Positions 26,401 to 35,400 of a DNA stretch of 59,324 bases are shown here, piece by piece; position 1 is the stretch's first letter; every line of letters begins with the position of its first letter. Made by a program: the position numbers and the translations under genes. This stretch comes from a virus, in the IMG/VR virus record IMGVR_UViG_3300020442_000455, positions 1-59,324 of that record, one strand, 5' to 3'. Under the pieces are notes generated by a model. It was given only the letters and a program-made list of their open reading frames with translations, did not search any database and was not told the origin of the DNA.

Positions 26401-29400
26401 GCGTTAGGTGCCATAACAACTAGACGACAACCAGAAGTTTGACCAATGACAGTTTCACCAATAACAAATGGTGTGTCATTACTTCTAGTATCCTGTGTGC
26501 TATCTTTTACAATCTCGATCAATTTTGGTGTGACATAGTTAGTAAATGTCTTACCATCAAAGAATGCATAGAATCTAGTTCTAGGCTTCAGACGAGCAAC
26601 ATCCATCTTGACGTTTCTAGAACGAATCCAAGGAATTGCTGTACTGGAAAGAATAGAGTCGCCAAGAGATTCATGGTCAATTCTAGGAACGACCTGGGTT
26701 CTAACACCAGTACGCTGTTGAGTTTCTTGAGTTTGAATGATAGTTCTTTCGTTGACACGACGAAGACCTTTACCACCCCAAACCCATGGTGCAGGAGAAC
26801 GACCAACGTCTTCTGCCAACCAGTTAGGTTGACGGAATTGCTCAGTTCTCAGAACTTCACCATCACCTTGCCATGTAGTTCTCCAAGCATTCCACTGAAT
26901 AGGTAGGAAACCATTTTGGTCTGTACCCATTTCTCTACGGGTAGCCTCGAAGTTACCTTCAATAGTTCTAATGTTTGCAGGTTCTCTAACAGTATCTACC
27001 CAATCATCAGTTGCAGGTAGAAGATCAACACGACCAATATAGGTGAAAACGTTGAATGGGTTGACGTTTACAACCTTAGAAGCAAATGGTTGGTTGATGA
27101 TAAGTTCTTCAACATAAGGAAGAGTTACCAACTGACCAGTCTTTTGAACATTACTGGAAGCAGTTGTGTTCCACTCCATTGCAACGTTAGTTGTATAGTG
27201 TGCAGGACGGCAATGTCCAGCAGCAAAATCTAGAGATGCATTATAGTCAGGATGAGATGTATCAGACTTATCATGAGTTGTAAAGTCATCTACAATAAAA
27301 CCATTTTTCAAACGGTCCTTACCATTTGCATCGAGAATCTTAGTGTTTGCAGTATCAGATTCAAGTAGAGATAGTGCAGTGTAGTATTCAACGCTGCTGA
27401 GACGCTTATCAAGAGTACCGATGTCACGCATCGTATAACGACGATTGTCTTCATGAGTAACGAATACGTCTTGCTGAGGATCGAAACCATAAGGTTTCAA
27501 TGTCATTGTTGCCAGGTGCATTGCATTGTCAATGCTATCTGGTTCTTGTGGTTCTTCCTCAGATTTACCAGGAACAATTTGGAACTTGCCTTCTGGAGTC
27601 AAGAATAGTTTATCAATTCTAGGAAGATAGAAGTCATAGTCGCAACGGAAGTTAGAATTGATTTTAGGAATATCAATAACGGTTGCACCACTACCATCTT
27701 GGAATAGACGTGACTTGAAGTCGAGAGTAGAACAGTCAAGATATGCTGGAGAAGCAATACTACCAGCACCAGAGTATCTTGCTTGAGCAGCAGGACGGAA
27801 ATCTAGAACATCAGTCAGAGTCTGAGTTTGCTGGAAGAATGGAATGTCGTAGTAAGAAAGATCAGAATAGGATTCACCACTGAAATAATCACCAGTTGTT
27901 TGATGCTGGAGATAATCAAAGATAACTAGAAGTTTTCTGAGAGCAGGTGATCTCTGTGGTTTTCTTACAATCTTAGAAGTATCATAGAAGTAACCTTTCT
28001 GGTTTTGATCCAGATAATAATCATCGGTTACAACTTTAGATCCTTGAACAATAGCACTAGCATCATCATTGATCAGTGCAGTAATAGCAGTATTACTGCT
28101 GTCAAAACCACTAATGGTTTCACCAGTGATGAAGGTGCCATTGATTGCAATGTAATTTAGTTTTAGTGTTGATGTTGTAAACGCAACAACCTTACCTTTT
28201 GCACCAGAAGTCTTACCTGTAATAATTGTACCAGGTTCAAAGAATGTTGGTTCAGCAATAGTAAGTGATGGAACAACAGGATCGTTGGAGTCAAGAGATT
28301 CATAGACAGCGTGAAGTTGGAATGCATCCGAGATACCCAGAGACATTTCTTGGTCTTGGATGCGGTTGCCATACAAATGAGTATACTGCAAACCGAACAA
28401 AGGTGTGTCTTTGTTCTCAATAGTTCTCCACATTTTGTTGACGACCATCTTACGGAGGGTCTTCAGTTTCTTTTGGACAACGTTCTTAGAAATAGTTGCA
28501 GTCAGTTTACATAGAGTTGCGTTAGCACCGACAGCGACAGTTAGAGTATTACCATTTGTAATCTGTGCATCACCTTGGGTAGATCCAGATGTGACAGATC
28601 CACTAACACCAACATCATTCAAAGAAACTTGTGCTCCAACTTCTCCAGCACTACCAGAGGCAGTAAGAGTAAGTTGATACTCTTCATCATCGATAGCAAC
28701 AAACTGCTCGTTTGTACCTAGAGTGATAACGAACGTACCATTAGATACAGAAATAGCATCATAGGTTCTACGAACAATCATCGACTCGTCAGAAATCGAC
28801 TTGATATACTTCTTAGGCATGTTGCTGAACAAATCAGCATTCTCTTGCCCAAGCAACTGTGCTCTATTACGAACAACAACAGTATAAGTATCGGCAGTAA
28901 CTGAACCACCACCTGCACTTACTTTTACAACCTGGTTGATACCATCGAAGATAGTTGTACCAGATCCAGAAGTTGTAAAGTTAGTAGGGTTGACATAATT
29001 GACAACCAGATAATTAGTCTCGTCAAAGTATAGAAGATCGCCTGCCCTCAAATCTCTAACAAGGTTAGAATTGAATCCAGTGATCGTACCAGCACCAGAG
29101 TCATAGGTGAACGTATCACCCTCAATTGCCAGAAAATCATCTAGGATAATGTCTGCAGTACACTCAATGTTTGCTGGTGTAACTTCATCTTTACAGACAA
29201 AAGATCTTGCATCAGAGAATTCGTAGGTATATGAGAAGGTGAGAGTTCCTTTGGAAATACCATCAATAAAAACTTCTTCACCATCTCTAAAGTTACCTCT
29301 CAGTGAATAGGTATTGAGATGTGTTGCACCAGTTTGATCTGCAACGATGATAGCAGTTGCTCTACTTTCAGCACCAGTGATCTGAGAACCTTGTAGAACA

Positions 29401-30872
29401 TCAGTAGACGCATTGACCTGAAGAACGGTCAACATCTGAACGTCAAAGACATTTACGTTATATCTGTCATCATCTGTACCGTATGAGGTATCCGTACCAG
29501 TGGAATCATGCTCCATTGCCAATGCACGGCAATAACCAATCAGGTTTGCAGGAGAGTCTGGAACAACACCATCAGTAGTAATAGCACGGTCGTATAGTTC
29601 CATGACCTGATACGCATTGGTAACGCTACCAGATCCTGTGAAGTTAGGGAAACCCCAAACATTGTTTGCTTGGAAATTGTTACCAGTGTAGAAAGGAACA
29701 ATTTGGTTTTGCTTTGCCTTAGTCTCTCTTGGTTTAGGGAAGTCTATAAACTGAGAAACCAGGGTTTCAATCTGACTACCACGAACATAGTCAATACCAG
29801 GGGTAACTTCTGCAGTATACAGATCATCAGATGCAAGGTTACCAGATCTGGTAGTTTCACCAGGATCATAGACACCATTGATACCTGGTCTTAGATCATC
29901 ATTCAGACAATCTCTAACTGTGACCCTGTGATTCTTGACAGAATAATCGCCATGAGTGTCATACGTTCTCTTAGCGAGTGCTTTCTCAAGTTCGTTATAT
30001 GCAGTTCTTTGTACCAGTTTCTCAACCTTAGAGTTTCTGATACGAAGAAGTTCAATAAAATTCTTATCGGACTCATCATCAATTAGTTTCTTGATGAGAG
30101 TAGTTGTAATTTTGAAACGGTGAGCACCAGGTGCAGAATAGTTAGATGTGCCTGCTGCGTTATCGTTCAGGGAGTCATCATCCTCAGATGTGATAATAGA
30201 CTCAGTAACTTCTAGACCAACTCTATAAGAAGGATTACTTCCATACTGGTCAAGTAGAATGTACTGCTTAGGAACGTCTACAAAGTAACCACGAATGAAA
30301 TATACACCATCCTCAATATATGCTGCAGATCCTTTCTGCAATGCATTAGAAGGAAGAAGTTGTGCGAATGGAGAACCAGTCTCAATCAGAGTGGTTCCAA
30401 ATGTAATATCAACGTCTGTAATCAACTGTTCGTTGTTTTCAAACGTCTGGAGAGTACCTTCTGTACCACCAGACTCAACATACTTGACATACAGAGTGGC
30501 GTAACCGTTGTCAGAAGTAGTTGCGGGAATACTATACAGGACTTTTGCTTTTACCCCAGTGTTGAGACCTGTAATCAGTTTACCATCCAGCTGAGTTCTA
30601 TACGACTCAACCGTAGCACCTAGGAAACTTGCTTGAAGTTGGATACAATCGACTTTTGTATCATAACCAATCTGACCAGGGATGATCATTGTGCCATCCT
30701 TGAACAGATTCGTACCCATGCTCTCGACCTGATTTTGCAGGATCGATTGCATCGACGTTAGTTCTCTTGCCTGAATTGGGAACCCAGGACGGAACAGAAC
30801 CTTATAGAAGTTCTTGTTCTTATCAAAGTCGTCGTAATAAGGTGTAACGTTGAGGTTAGTATTCTGGGGCAT
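23484..30872 (-). CDS. Giant virion structural protein, DUF4815-type N-terminus
   Basis: This 2462-aa protein has an N-terminal domain resembling DUF4815: NVTPYYDDFDKNKNFYKVLF, RPGFPIQARELT, then GVYFIRGYFVDVPKQ, ILLDQYGSNPSYRVGL and DDSLNDNAAGTSNYSAPGA. The middle is a long series of beta modules, including GD(T)I.G.TSGA-type and VDDASAF-type units. The C-terminal segment (YEIDGLKFDQYQIKLVM, IKDFRAIALAV) is typical of marine T4-like tail proteins. It occupies the place of T4 gp9-gp11 and is probably a peripheral baseplate or fibre-anchoring protein. It starts 4 nt after gp8. Confidence 0.85.
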   Translation of the reverse strand: MPQNTNLNVTPYYDDFDKNKNFYKVLFRPGFPIQARELTSMQSILQNQVESMGTNLFKDGTMIIPGQIGYDTKVDCIQLQASFLGATVESYRTQLDGKLITGLNTGVKAKVLYSIPATTSDNGYATLYVKYVESGGTEGTLQTFENNEQLITDVDITFGTTLIETGSPFAQLLPSNALQKGSAAYIEDGVYFIRGYFVDVPKQYILLDQYGSNPSYRVGLEVTESIITSEDDDSLNDNAAGTSNYSAPGAHRFKITTTLIKKLIDDESDKNFIELLRIRNSKVEKLVQRTAYNELEKALAKRTYDTHGDYSVKNHRVTVRDCLNDDLRPGINGVYDPGETTRSGNLASDDLYTAEVTPGIDYVRGSQIETLVSQFIDFPKPRETKAKQNQIVPFYTGNNFQANNVWGFPNFTGSGSVTNAYQVMELYDRAITTDGVVPDSPANLIGYCRALAMEHDSTGTDTSYGTDDDRYNVNVFDVQMLTVLQVNASTDVLQGSQITGAESRATAIIVADQTGATHLNTYSLRGNFRDGEEVFIDGISKGTLTFSYTYEFSDARSFVCKDEVTPANIECTADIILDDFLAIEGDTFTYDSGAGTITGFNSNLVRDLRAGDLLYFDETNYLVVNYVNPTNFTTSGSGTTIFDGINQVVKVSAGGGSVTADTYTVVVRNRAQLLGQENADLFSNMPKKYIKSISDESMIVRRTYDAISVSNGTFVITLGTNEQFVAIDDEEYQLTLTASGSAGEVGAQVSLNDVGVSGSVTSGSTQGDAQITNGNTLTVAVGANATLCKLTATISKNVVQKKLKTLRKMVVNKMWRTIENKDTPLFGLQYTHLYGNRIQDQEMSLGISDAFQLHAVYESLDSNDPVVPSLTIAEPTFFEPGTIITGKTSGAKGKVVAFTTSTLKLNYIAINGTFITGETISGFDSSNTAITALINDDASAIVQGSKVVTDDYYLDQNQKGYFYDTSKIVRKPQRSPALRKLLVIFDYLQHQTTGDYFSGESYSDLSYYDIPFFQQTQTLTDVLDFRPAAQARYSGAGSIASPAYLDCSTLDFKSRLFQDGSGATVIDIPKINSNFRCDYDFYLPRIDKLFLTPEGKFQIVPGKSEEEPQEPDSIDNAMHLATMTLKPYGFDPQQDVFVTHEDNRRYTMRDIGTLDKRLSSVEYYTALSLLESDTANTKILDANGKDRLKNGFIVDDFTTHDKSDTSHPDYNASLDFAAGHCRPAHYTTNVAMEWNTTASSNVQKTGQLVTLPYVEELIINQPFASKVVNVNPFNVFTYIGRVDLLPATDDWVDTVREPANIRTIEGNFEATRREMGTDQNGFLPIQWNAWRTTWQGDGEVLRTEQFRQPNWLAEDVGRSPAPWVWGGKGLRRVNERTIIQTQETQQRTGVRTQVVPRIDHESLGDSILSSTAIPWIRSRNVKMDVARLKPRTRFYAFFDGKTFTNYVTPKLIEIVKDSTQDTRSNDTPFVIGETVIGQTSGCRLVVMAPNADMEFNPYDDSELPTTYGSTTPYLNIDTTAMAAQVSGDAFGNIEVGEVLIGSSGGRAVVKDRRLMSDRSGNLHASFFIPSPDTDTNPRWGTGTRTIRLTTSDTDSRITGAVASSAETTYTATGVLQTVQENILAVRNAEVVRDTVTEEQTIFGTREEIRQIGWYDPLAQSFIIDKPGGCFVTSFDVFFFTKDDRIPISCQIRAMENGYPTKRILPFSDVTLMPGDVQLSETAAVPTKFTFQSPVYLQQSVEYCFVLLSDSNEYQVWVSRMGGEDITENRTISEQPYAGVLFKSQNASTWTADQYEDLKFSAYLAKFNIGMQSKMVFNNGALAAGNTGVLNLGRNSITTFKPDQELTLNLAAVPFTIGSRIHQITGTGVNTLLQAVGTVKKVVEAAAGTVVTVTDITGSFLQNEEITSSKSTTTISISGAADNSQYQPGRYIRNATNSVAEIVSFTASTVSGQENTHGDIAVKFVTIGTNNLTFANGESIDVYTTINGTASMDTSTIASAPTYAGDMTNSGALLRAYPASAVIYTSEQRKIRVRHSNHCMHDTRNNVTISNVRSEIDATALTNSIGVDDTTLAVDDASAFHKFINGQAISATNPGYIRVRSEELQKNVGRGITITGEPLDPRTFIAEEIMAYSAISANGKEITLLTSGGRELDGTSAQAFSEGAIVECYNLDGIPLININKTHTSIMNPTLDSYELSMPVVATNGIVGGGVGASATQNVQFDLISPSVSKLTLPGTTIDARVNVITGSSIGDGNQLNIDQESFVNDGQYQNIILDNNNYFDSPRMIASVINEQNELSGAKSFRMELTMDSENEYITPYVDLDRSSIVTTMNRINNPTDKDTALSADEDGHDAVYITKIANLANKSGSIKLIFAASRPDGTEIIPLYRVRPVGSADSLEESTFTAFPTEGSSVPGTTVYREFREYSYEIDGLKFDQYQIKLVMRSPNQSLTPIIKDFRAIALAV

Positions 30873-30876
30873 CTCT

Positions 30877-32409
30877 TTAGAACTCGATTACGATTTTGAT
30901 ATCTTCGATCTGGTCGCTTGCACGACTAATGGACCTTCTATTATCTAGGTAAATAATTTCACCCGTGTTGAAGGAAACCTCAGGTTTTGCATAACCTGCG
31001 GTAAATCTCATACCCAAATCATACTCAGTGTTGTTGATAACACGAGAGGATGTATTAGGCACTGATGGGAAGTTGATGTCAGGTTCAGCTGAAGAACCAG
31101 ATGACGCACCCTGAATAGAGTTAGACCCATCAAACTCATTTAGGGAACCAGTAACTTCAGGGAAGATACCGTCAACTCTGTTCTGATAATATTTCAGAAC
31201 TTTAGTCGTAGCGTTCCAAGAGATTACTCTCGCTCTCGATGTAACCGAAGAACCACCGACAGTACGAGTTTGTGTAATAATTTCATCAGGCAAGAAGTTG
31301 CCTTGGAAAGTAGGTGAGAAGATAACTGCTCTAGTTGTAGAAGATGTTAGGTCAGACAACAATTCGGTAGTACCGAAGCGTAGTGGGTTGACCACAAGAC
31401 CGACACGACGATAGTCGTTATCTACAGGGAAGTCACCAGCACCTTCATCATAAGACAGTTTTGCGTTGATCATGACACGGTATGCACCGAGTTCGATGAT
31501 AGAGTCAAAACCATGACCACCAGGAGGTGGAATAATAACGTCAATCTGTGCAGCAGCACCAGTACCAATACCAGAGATAGCGTCAACGCTAATCTTTCCA
31601 AAGGTATAACCAGTACCACCAGAAGTTACAGTTGCAGAGATGATCTTACCACCATCAACAACAATAGAAACACGACCACCAACACCGTCACCAGCAATAG
31701 CAACGTTGTCGTAAGTGCCGTTGTTGTAACCAGAACCAGAAGAAGTGATGACAACAGTGTCAACCTCACCAACAACTGCGTTAGTTTTCACTGAGGTGTT
31801 TGTGAAAACTGGCATATATTCGTTCGAGAAGAACTTTAGAACCTGTGCCACTGGGATGGTGTACATGTACTTCCAACGATAACCATCAGCAGTAGTGATG
31901 ATAGAAGTAGAAGTACCAGTTGGTTCGATAGTTGATGGTTTTCCGTTAGGATCCGAGGGCGACGTGCCATTGTAAATACACTTATAGACTTGATAGTTCG
32001 TGTTGACGACGTAAAAGTCTGCATCATATAGTTTAGTAGCACCAGATGCTGCCGTGTTAGTTGGCGAGTAATCGTGGCGATACATGTCATATGTGAAACC
32101 GAGACCACCAGTGGTTTGTTCAGGTGGAGTCCAGTCGATACGACGAACGACTTGAATAGTATCCGATGCCAAGATTCTCTTCATAGAGATCATGTCATCG
32201 TAAGAATCTGAAAACTGGTCAAAAGCATCAATTGCTTGTGGTGGGGAGTTTTCGTTATCCCAAGACTGTGGTCTGCCGATGAACACATACAAACGGTCCC
32301 TACTGGAACCAGCATCCGCATCGGACTGAGTGGAGTCTGGTCCCTCAAGTGCTTTGATGAACTTCTTTGCAGAGAAGATTCTAAATTGATCTGTTAGTAG
32401 GGCTGACAT
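30877..32409 (-). CDS. 8: Baseplate wedge protein gp8 with inserted beta-repeats
   Basis: This 510-aa protein matches T4 gp8 (334 aa) over both ends. The N-terminal part shows the family pattern LYVFIGRPQSWDNEN and VVRRIDW, then STIEP and DGYRWKYMYTIPVAQ with NEYMPVF. The C-terminal end GEIIYLDNRRSI, with IEDIKIVIEF, parallels the T4 gp8 terminus. Between them, residues about 215-295 are an inserted Gly-rich beta-repeat pair (SSGSGYNNG, SGGTGYTFG) absent from T4 gp8. An exact TATAAATA lies 25 nt upstream, so gp8 starts a new unit shared with the 2462-aa protein and two coiled-coil proteins. Confidence 0.88.
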   Translation of the reverse strand: MSALLTDQFRIFSAKKFIKALEGPDSTQSDADAGSSRDRLYVFIGRPQSWDNENSPPQAIDAFDQFSDSYDDMISMKRILASDTIQVVRRIDWTPPEQTTGGLGFTYDMYRHDYSPTNTAASGATKLYDADFYVVNTNYQVYKCIYNGTSPSDPNGKPSTIEPTGTSTSIITTADGYRWKYMYTIPVAQVLKFFSNEYMPVFTNTSVKTNAVVGEVDTVVITSSGSGYNNGTYDNVAIAGDGVGGRVSIVVDGGKIISATVTSGGTGYTFGKISVDAISGIGTGAAAQIDVIIPPPGGHGFDSIIELGAYRVMINAKLSYDEGAGDFPVDNDYRRVGLVVNPLRFGTTELLSDLTSSTTRAVIFSPTFQGNFLPDEIITQTRTVGGSSVTSRARVISWNATTKVLKYYQNRVDGIFPEVTGSLNEFDGSNSIQGASSGSSAEPDINFPSVPNTSSRVINNTEYDLGMRFTAGYAKPEVSFNTGEIIYLDNRRSISRASDQIEDIKIVIEF

Positions 32410-32433
32410 TAGTTAGAACTTTCCTTCGTTACT

Positions 32434-32441
32434 TATTTATA
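32434..32441 (-). promoter_or_regulatory. Late promoter (TATAAATA) for gp8
   Basis: This exact T4-type late element on the minus strand sits directly after the stop of the 1185-aa gene, 25 nt upstream of gp8. Confidence 0.8.
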
Positions 32442-32444
32442 GTG

Positions 32445-35400
32445 TTATGAGAACTCGTTTCTGATAAGGTTATCGTATTGGATATCCTTGACCCTCCATC
32501 GAGCACCATTATTACCGACAATTTCCTCACCGCCTAAGATTGCCTCAAGAACGGCACCTTGTCCTGTGGTATCACCTACAGCATTAGTTACTGTAATTGT
32601 TGGGTGTAAATTGAATGAATTATCTACACTCTGTACATAACCATAACCTTCAGTCGTCATGTTGATAGACTGAATTTGGTCACCTGATGCAGTCATGGTT
32701 GCTGTTGCTACAGCAGAAACACCTGTCGCAGTCGTTTCAATACCGATCGTAGGTGTCGCAGTGTAGTTTGTACCAGGATTGACAATCTTCATATCAATAA
32801 TGCTACCATTCTTAGAGAAGGTATAGAAACTACCGTTAGTTCCAAGGTTTACATTACCAGTATTGAATGGCGTAATGTTACGGACAACTAGTTCTCTCGT
32901 AGCATTATTCCAAGATGTCACAGTAGCAACAATACCAGACTCAGATCCTGTTACAATTTCATCAACAAAGAAGTTTTGATTATTGGTATATCTACCATCC
33001 AAAACAATAGTCAATGTAGCAGTGTGGTCGATACCATCACCCAGAGCACCTGCAGTATCAATCCTAGCAATCTTCAGAGGGTTGCTGGTGTCATTGATAG
33101 TATCACCAACTTGGAACAGAGTGGTATTCTGACCACCGACAGTTTCTTCAATACCATACAATGAACTGAAAATACCACCATCTAGAGAAATTTGGTTCTC
33201 ATAGGCAGTACCAGTATTATCTAGATCTGGGATGTCATCATCATTATCATCCACATAAGCAGTATTTAGCAGAACTTGCTGTGGAACAACCTTTGTATTG
33301 TAGATAGGATCACCAACAAACAATGGAATACTCTCACCAATAACTTCTTCTGTTGTGTGTGGAAGACTAGATTGACCTGCAGAATCTGCAACCCCTGCAT
33401 CAAATGCAATAGTCAATTCTTCTGAAGATGGAATACCAGCATCAATAAATGCCAGATCATCAACTTCAAACTTGACAAATAGTTCTCTAGTTGAAGGAAT
33501 CCAATCATATACTTTAGCAATCTTATTACTAGAGTTATCTACTCTTCTAATAATCTTATCGCCAACTTTGAAAGTATATGTTGAGATACCTTCAGTGTTA
33601 TTTTGTCCAGAGTCTAGAATAACACGCTGATCAAATCTAAAGTTAGTACCTCTAATACAACCAGTAAATCTTCCCTTTTCTTTACCAGTGTATCTAACAA
33701 TCTCTCTACCAAGAATAAATGTGCCTGATCCATCAAATGCATCAGTATTATCAACAAAGATATTAGTATCTGTTGGTTGAGCAGACGATGCCAAACCACA
33801 GAAGTTATAGTCAACAGAGTTGAATGCTTGACGATTTCTAACCTTTCTCTTCAGGTTTACCAGTTTAGTAAAGATGATATTAGGTACTTCAGTATACCCA
33901 GCACCAGGATCTTCGACAATAACTTCGGTAACTTTACCCTGACTAATAACTGCTCGTGCTTTAGCACCAGTTCCTCTACCACCATCAATCAAAACATATG
34001 GTGCTTCAGTATAGAACTGACCACCATCATCAACATCAATTCTTGTGATCTTACCAGTCTTATCAACGTATGCAGCACCAGTAGCATCATTACCGCCACC
34101 ACCAATAAATGCAAGAGAAACTGCACTATTGTGATAGTCTCTGCCAGGTTGGATCAAAGATAGACCAGTAACAGTCTGGGTAACAGCGTTACCAATAGCA
34201 CCAGAACCTTCTCCACCAAGGATCTCAACCCTAGCAGATCCAAAATATCCATCACCATTAGACTTCATATTGACGTACTGAAGTGATCCTGCTGGATACT
34301 GTACGTTACCTTGACTGTCTAAAACTTCTGTTTCATATAGGACTGCTTCTGCCTTTGCACCTCTAGGAGAATCTAGATCTGCTGCAGGTAAAGTGTCGCC
34401 TGGTTTATATTCTTTACCGAAGAATCTAGGACCAACACCATATGGATATGCAGGATCACCACCTGCATCGATAGTCATAAAATAGGCATAAGTGCCATTA
34501 GGATACTCTGGGGTGACACAGTATCTACCATTGAAATCATCTAGATCAGCATTAGTGCTGTCATAGATGTAATCTTGGATAAATGTACCAGACTCATATC
34601 CATCAATAACAAGACGCTCTGCCATGTTTGCATGGTAATAGCAGAAATAATAAAGAATGATAGGTGCCTCTACAGGAACAGTAATTTCAATCCTTCTTAG
34701 AGTTGCACCATTGAAGTTAGCCCGATAGTTGTCATAGCTAACTTCTACATTTTCAATGAAATATCTTACACCCTGTTGCCAGACAGCTGCATGGTTTTCT
34801 ACAACCTGACTAGGAAGGTGCCAACCCTGAGCTGTGCTACTACCAAATACAGAAAATAGAATTGGGTGTCCAGTGTTAGTAGCATCATCTTGATTGAAGA
34901 CGTATGTACTGCCCCGCTCAAGATTCAAGAATGGTTTTTCGGTGTTGCTATATCCACCGCCAGTTACATAATATCTGTTACCTGCACCTGTTGTTTGTGC
35001 TGGTGCAACGGTAATTGTATAAGTTGTTGAAGAAGGTGTTACTACCTGTTCTCTAGTAGCATCAACTTCATTACCTGCTTTGACTCTATAACCTGTACGA
35101 ATTCTACTAACAGCAGATGGAATTAGAGGATCAGTAAATCCATATGGTCCATAGATTGGATATCCATCATAAGAAATACCTAAAATTTTACTATGACCAT
35201 TAGCATGACGAGAGTTATCGCCAGAAAAATTGCTATCTTTATAGTATGGAGCAACTGTAAATACACTAGCTGCTTGAGAAAAAGCACTGATTACATTTGC
35301 TGAGTTGTAATAATACTTTCCTATATCTGTGGGTTCTCTAGTTGTAGAACCATCATAAGGATCTTGACCCAAAATAGTTGGAGTCTTGACCATATCATAA

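Noticed and set aside
23484-30872. Assignment of the 2462-aa protein as gp10 or gp9
   Set aside because: Position fits but I see no diagnostic gp9/gp10 sequence. Only the DUF4815-type N-terminus is supportable.
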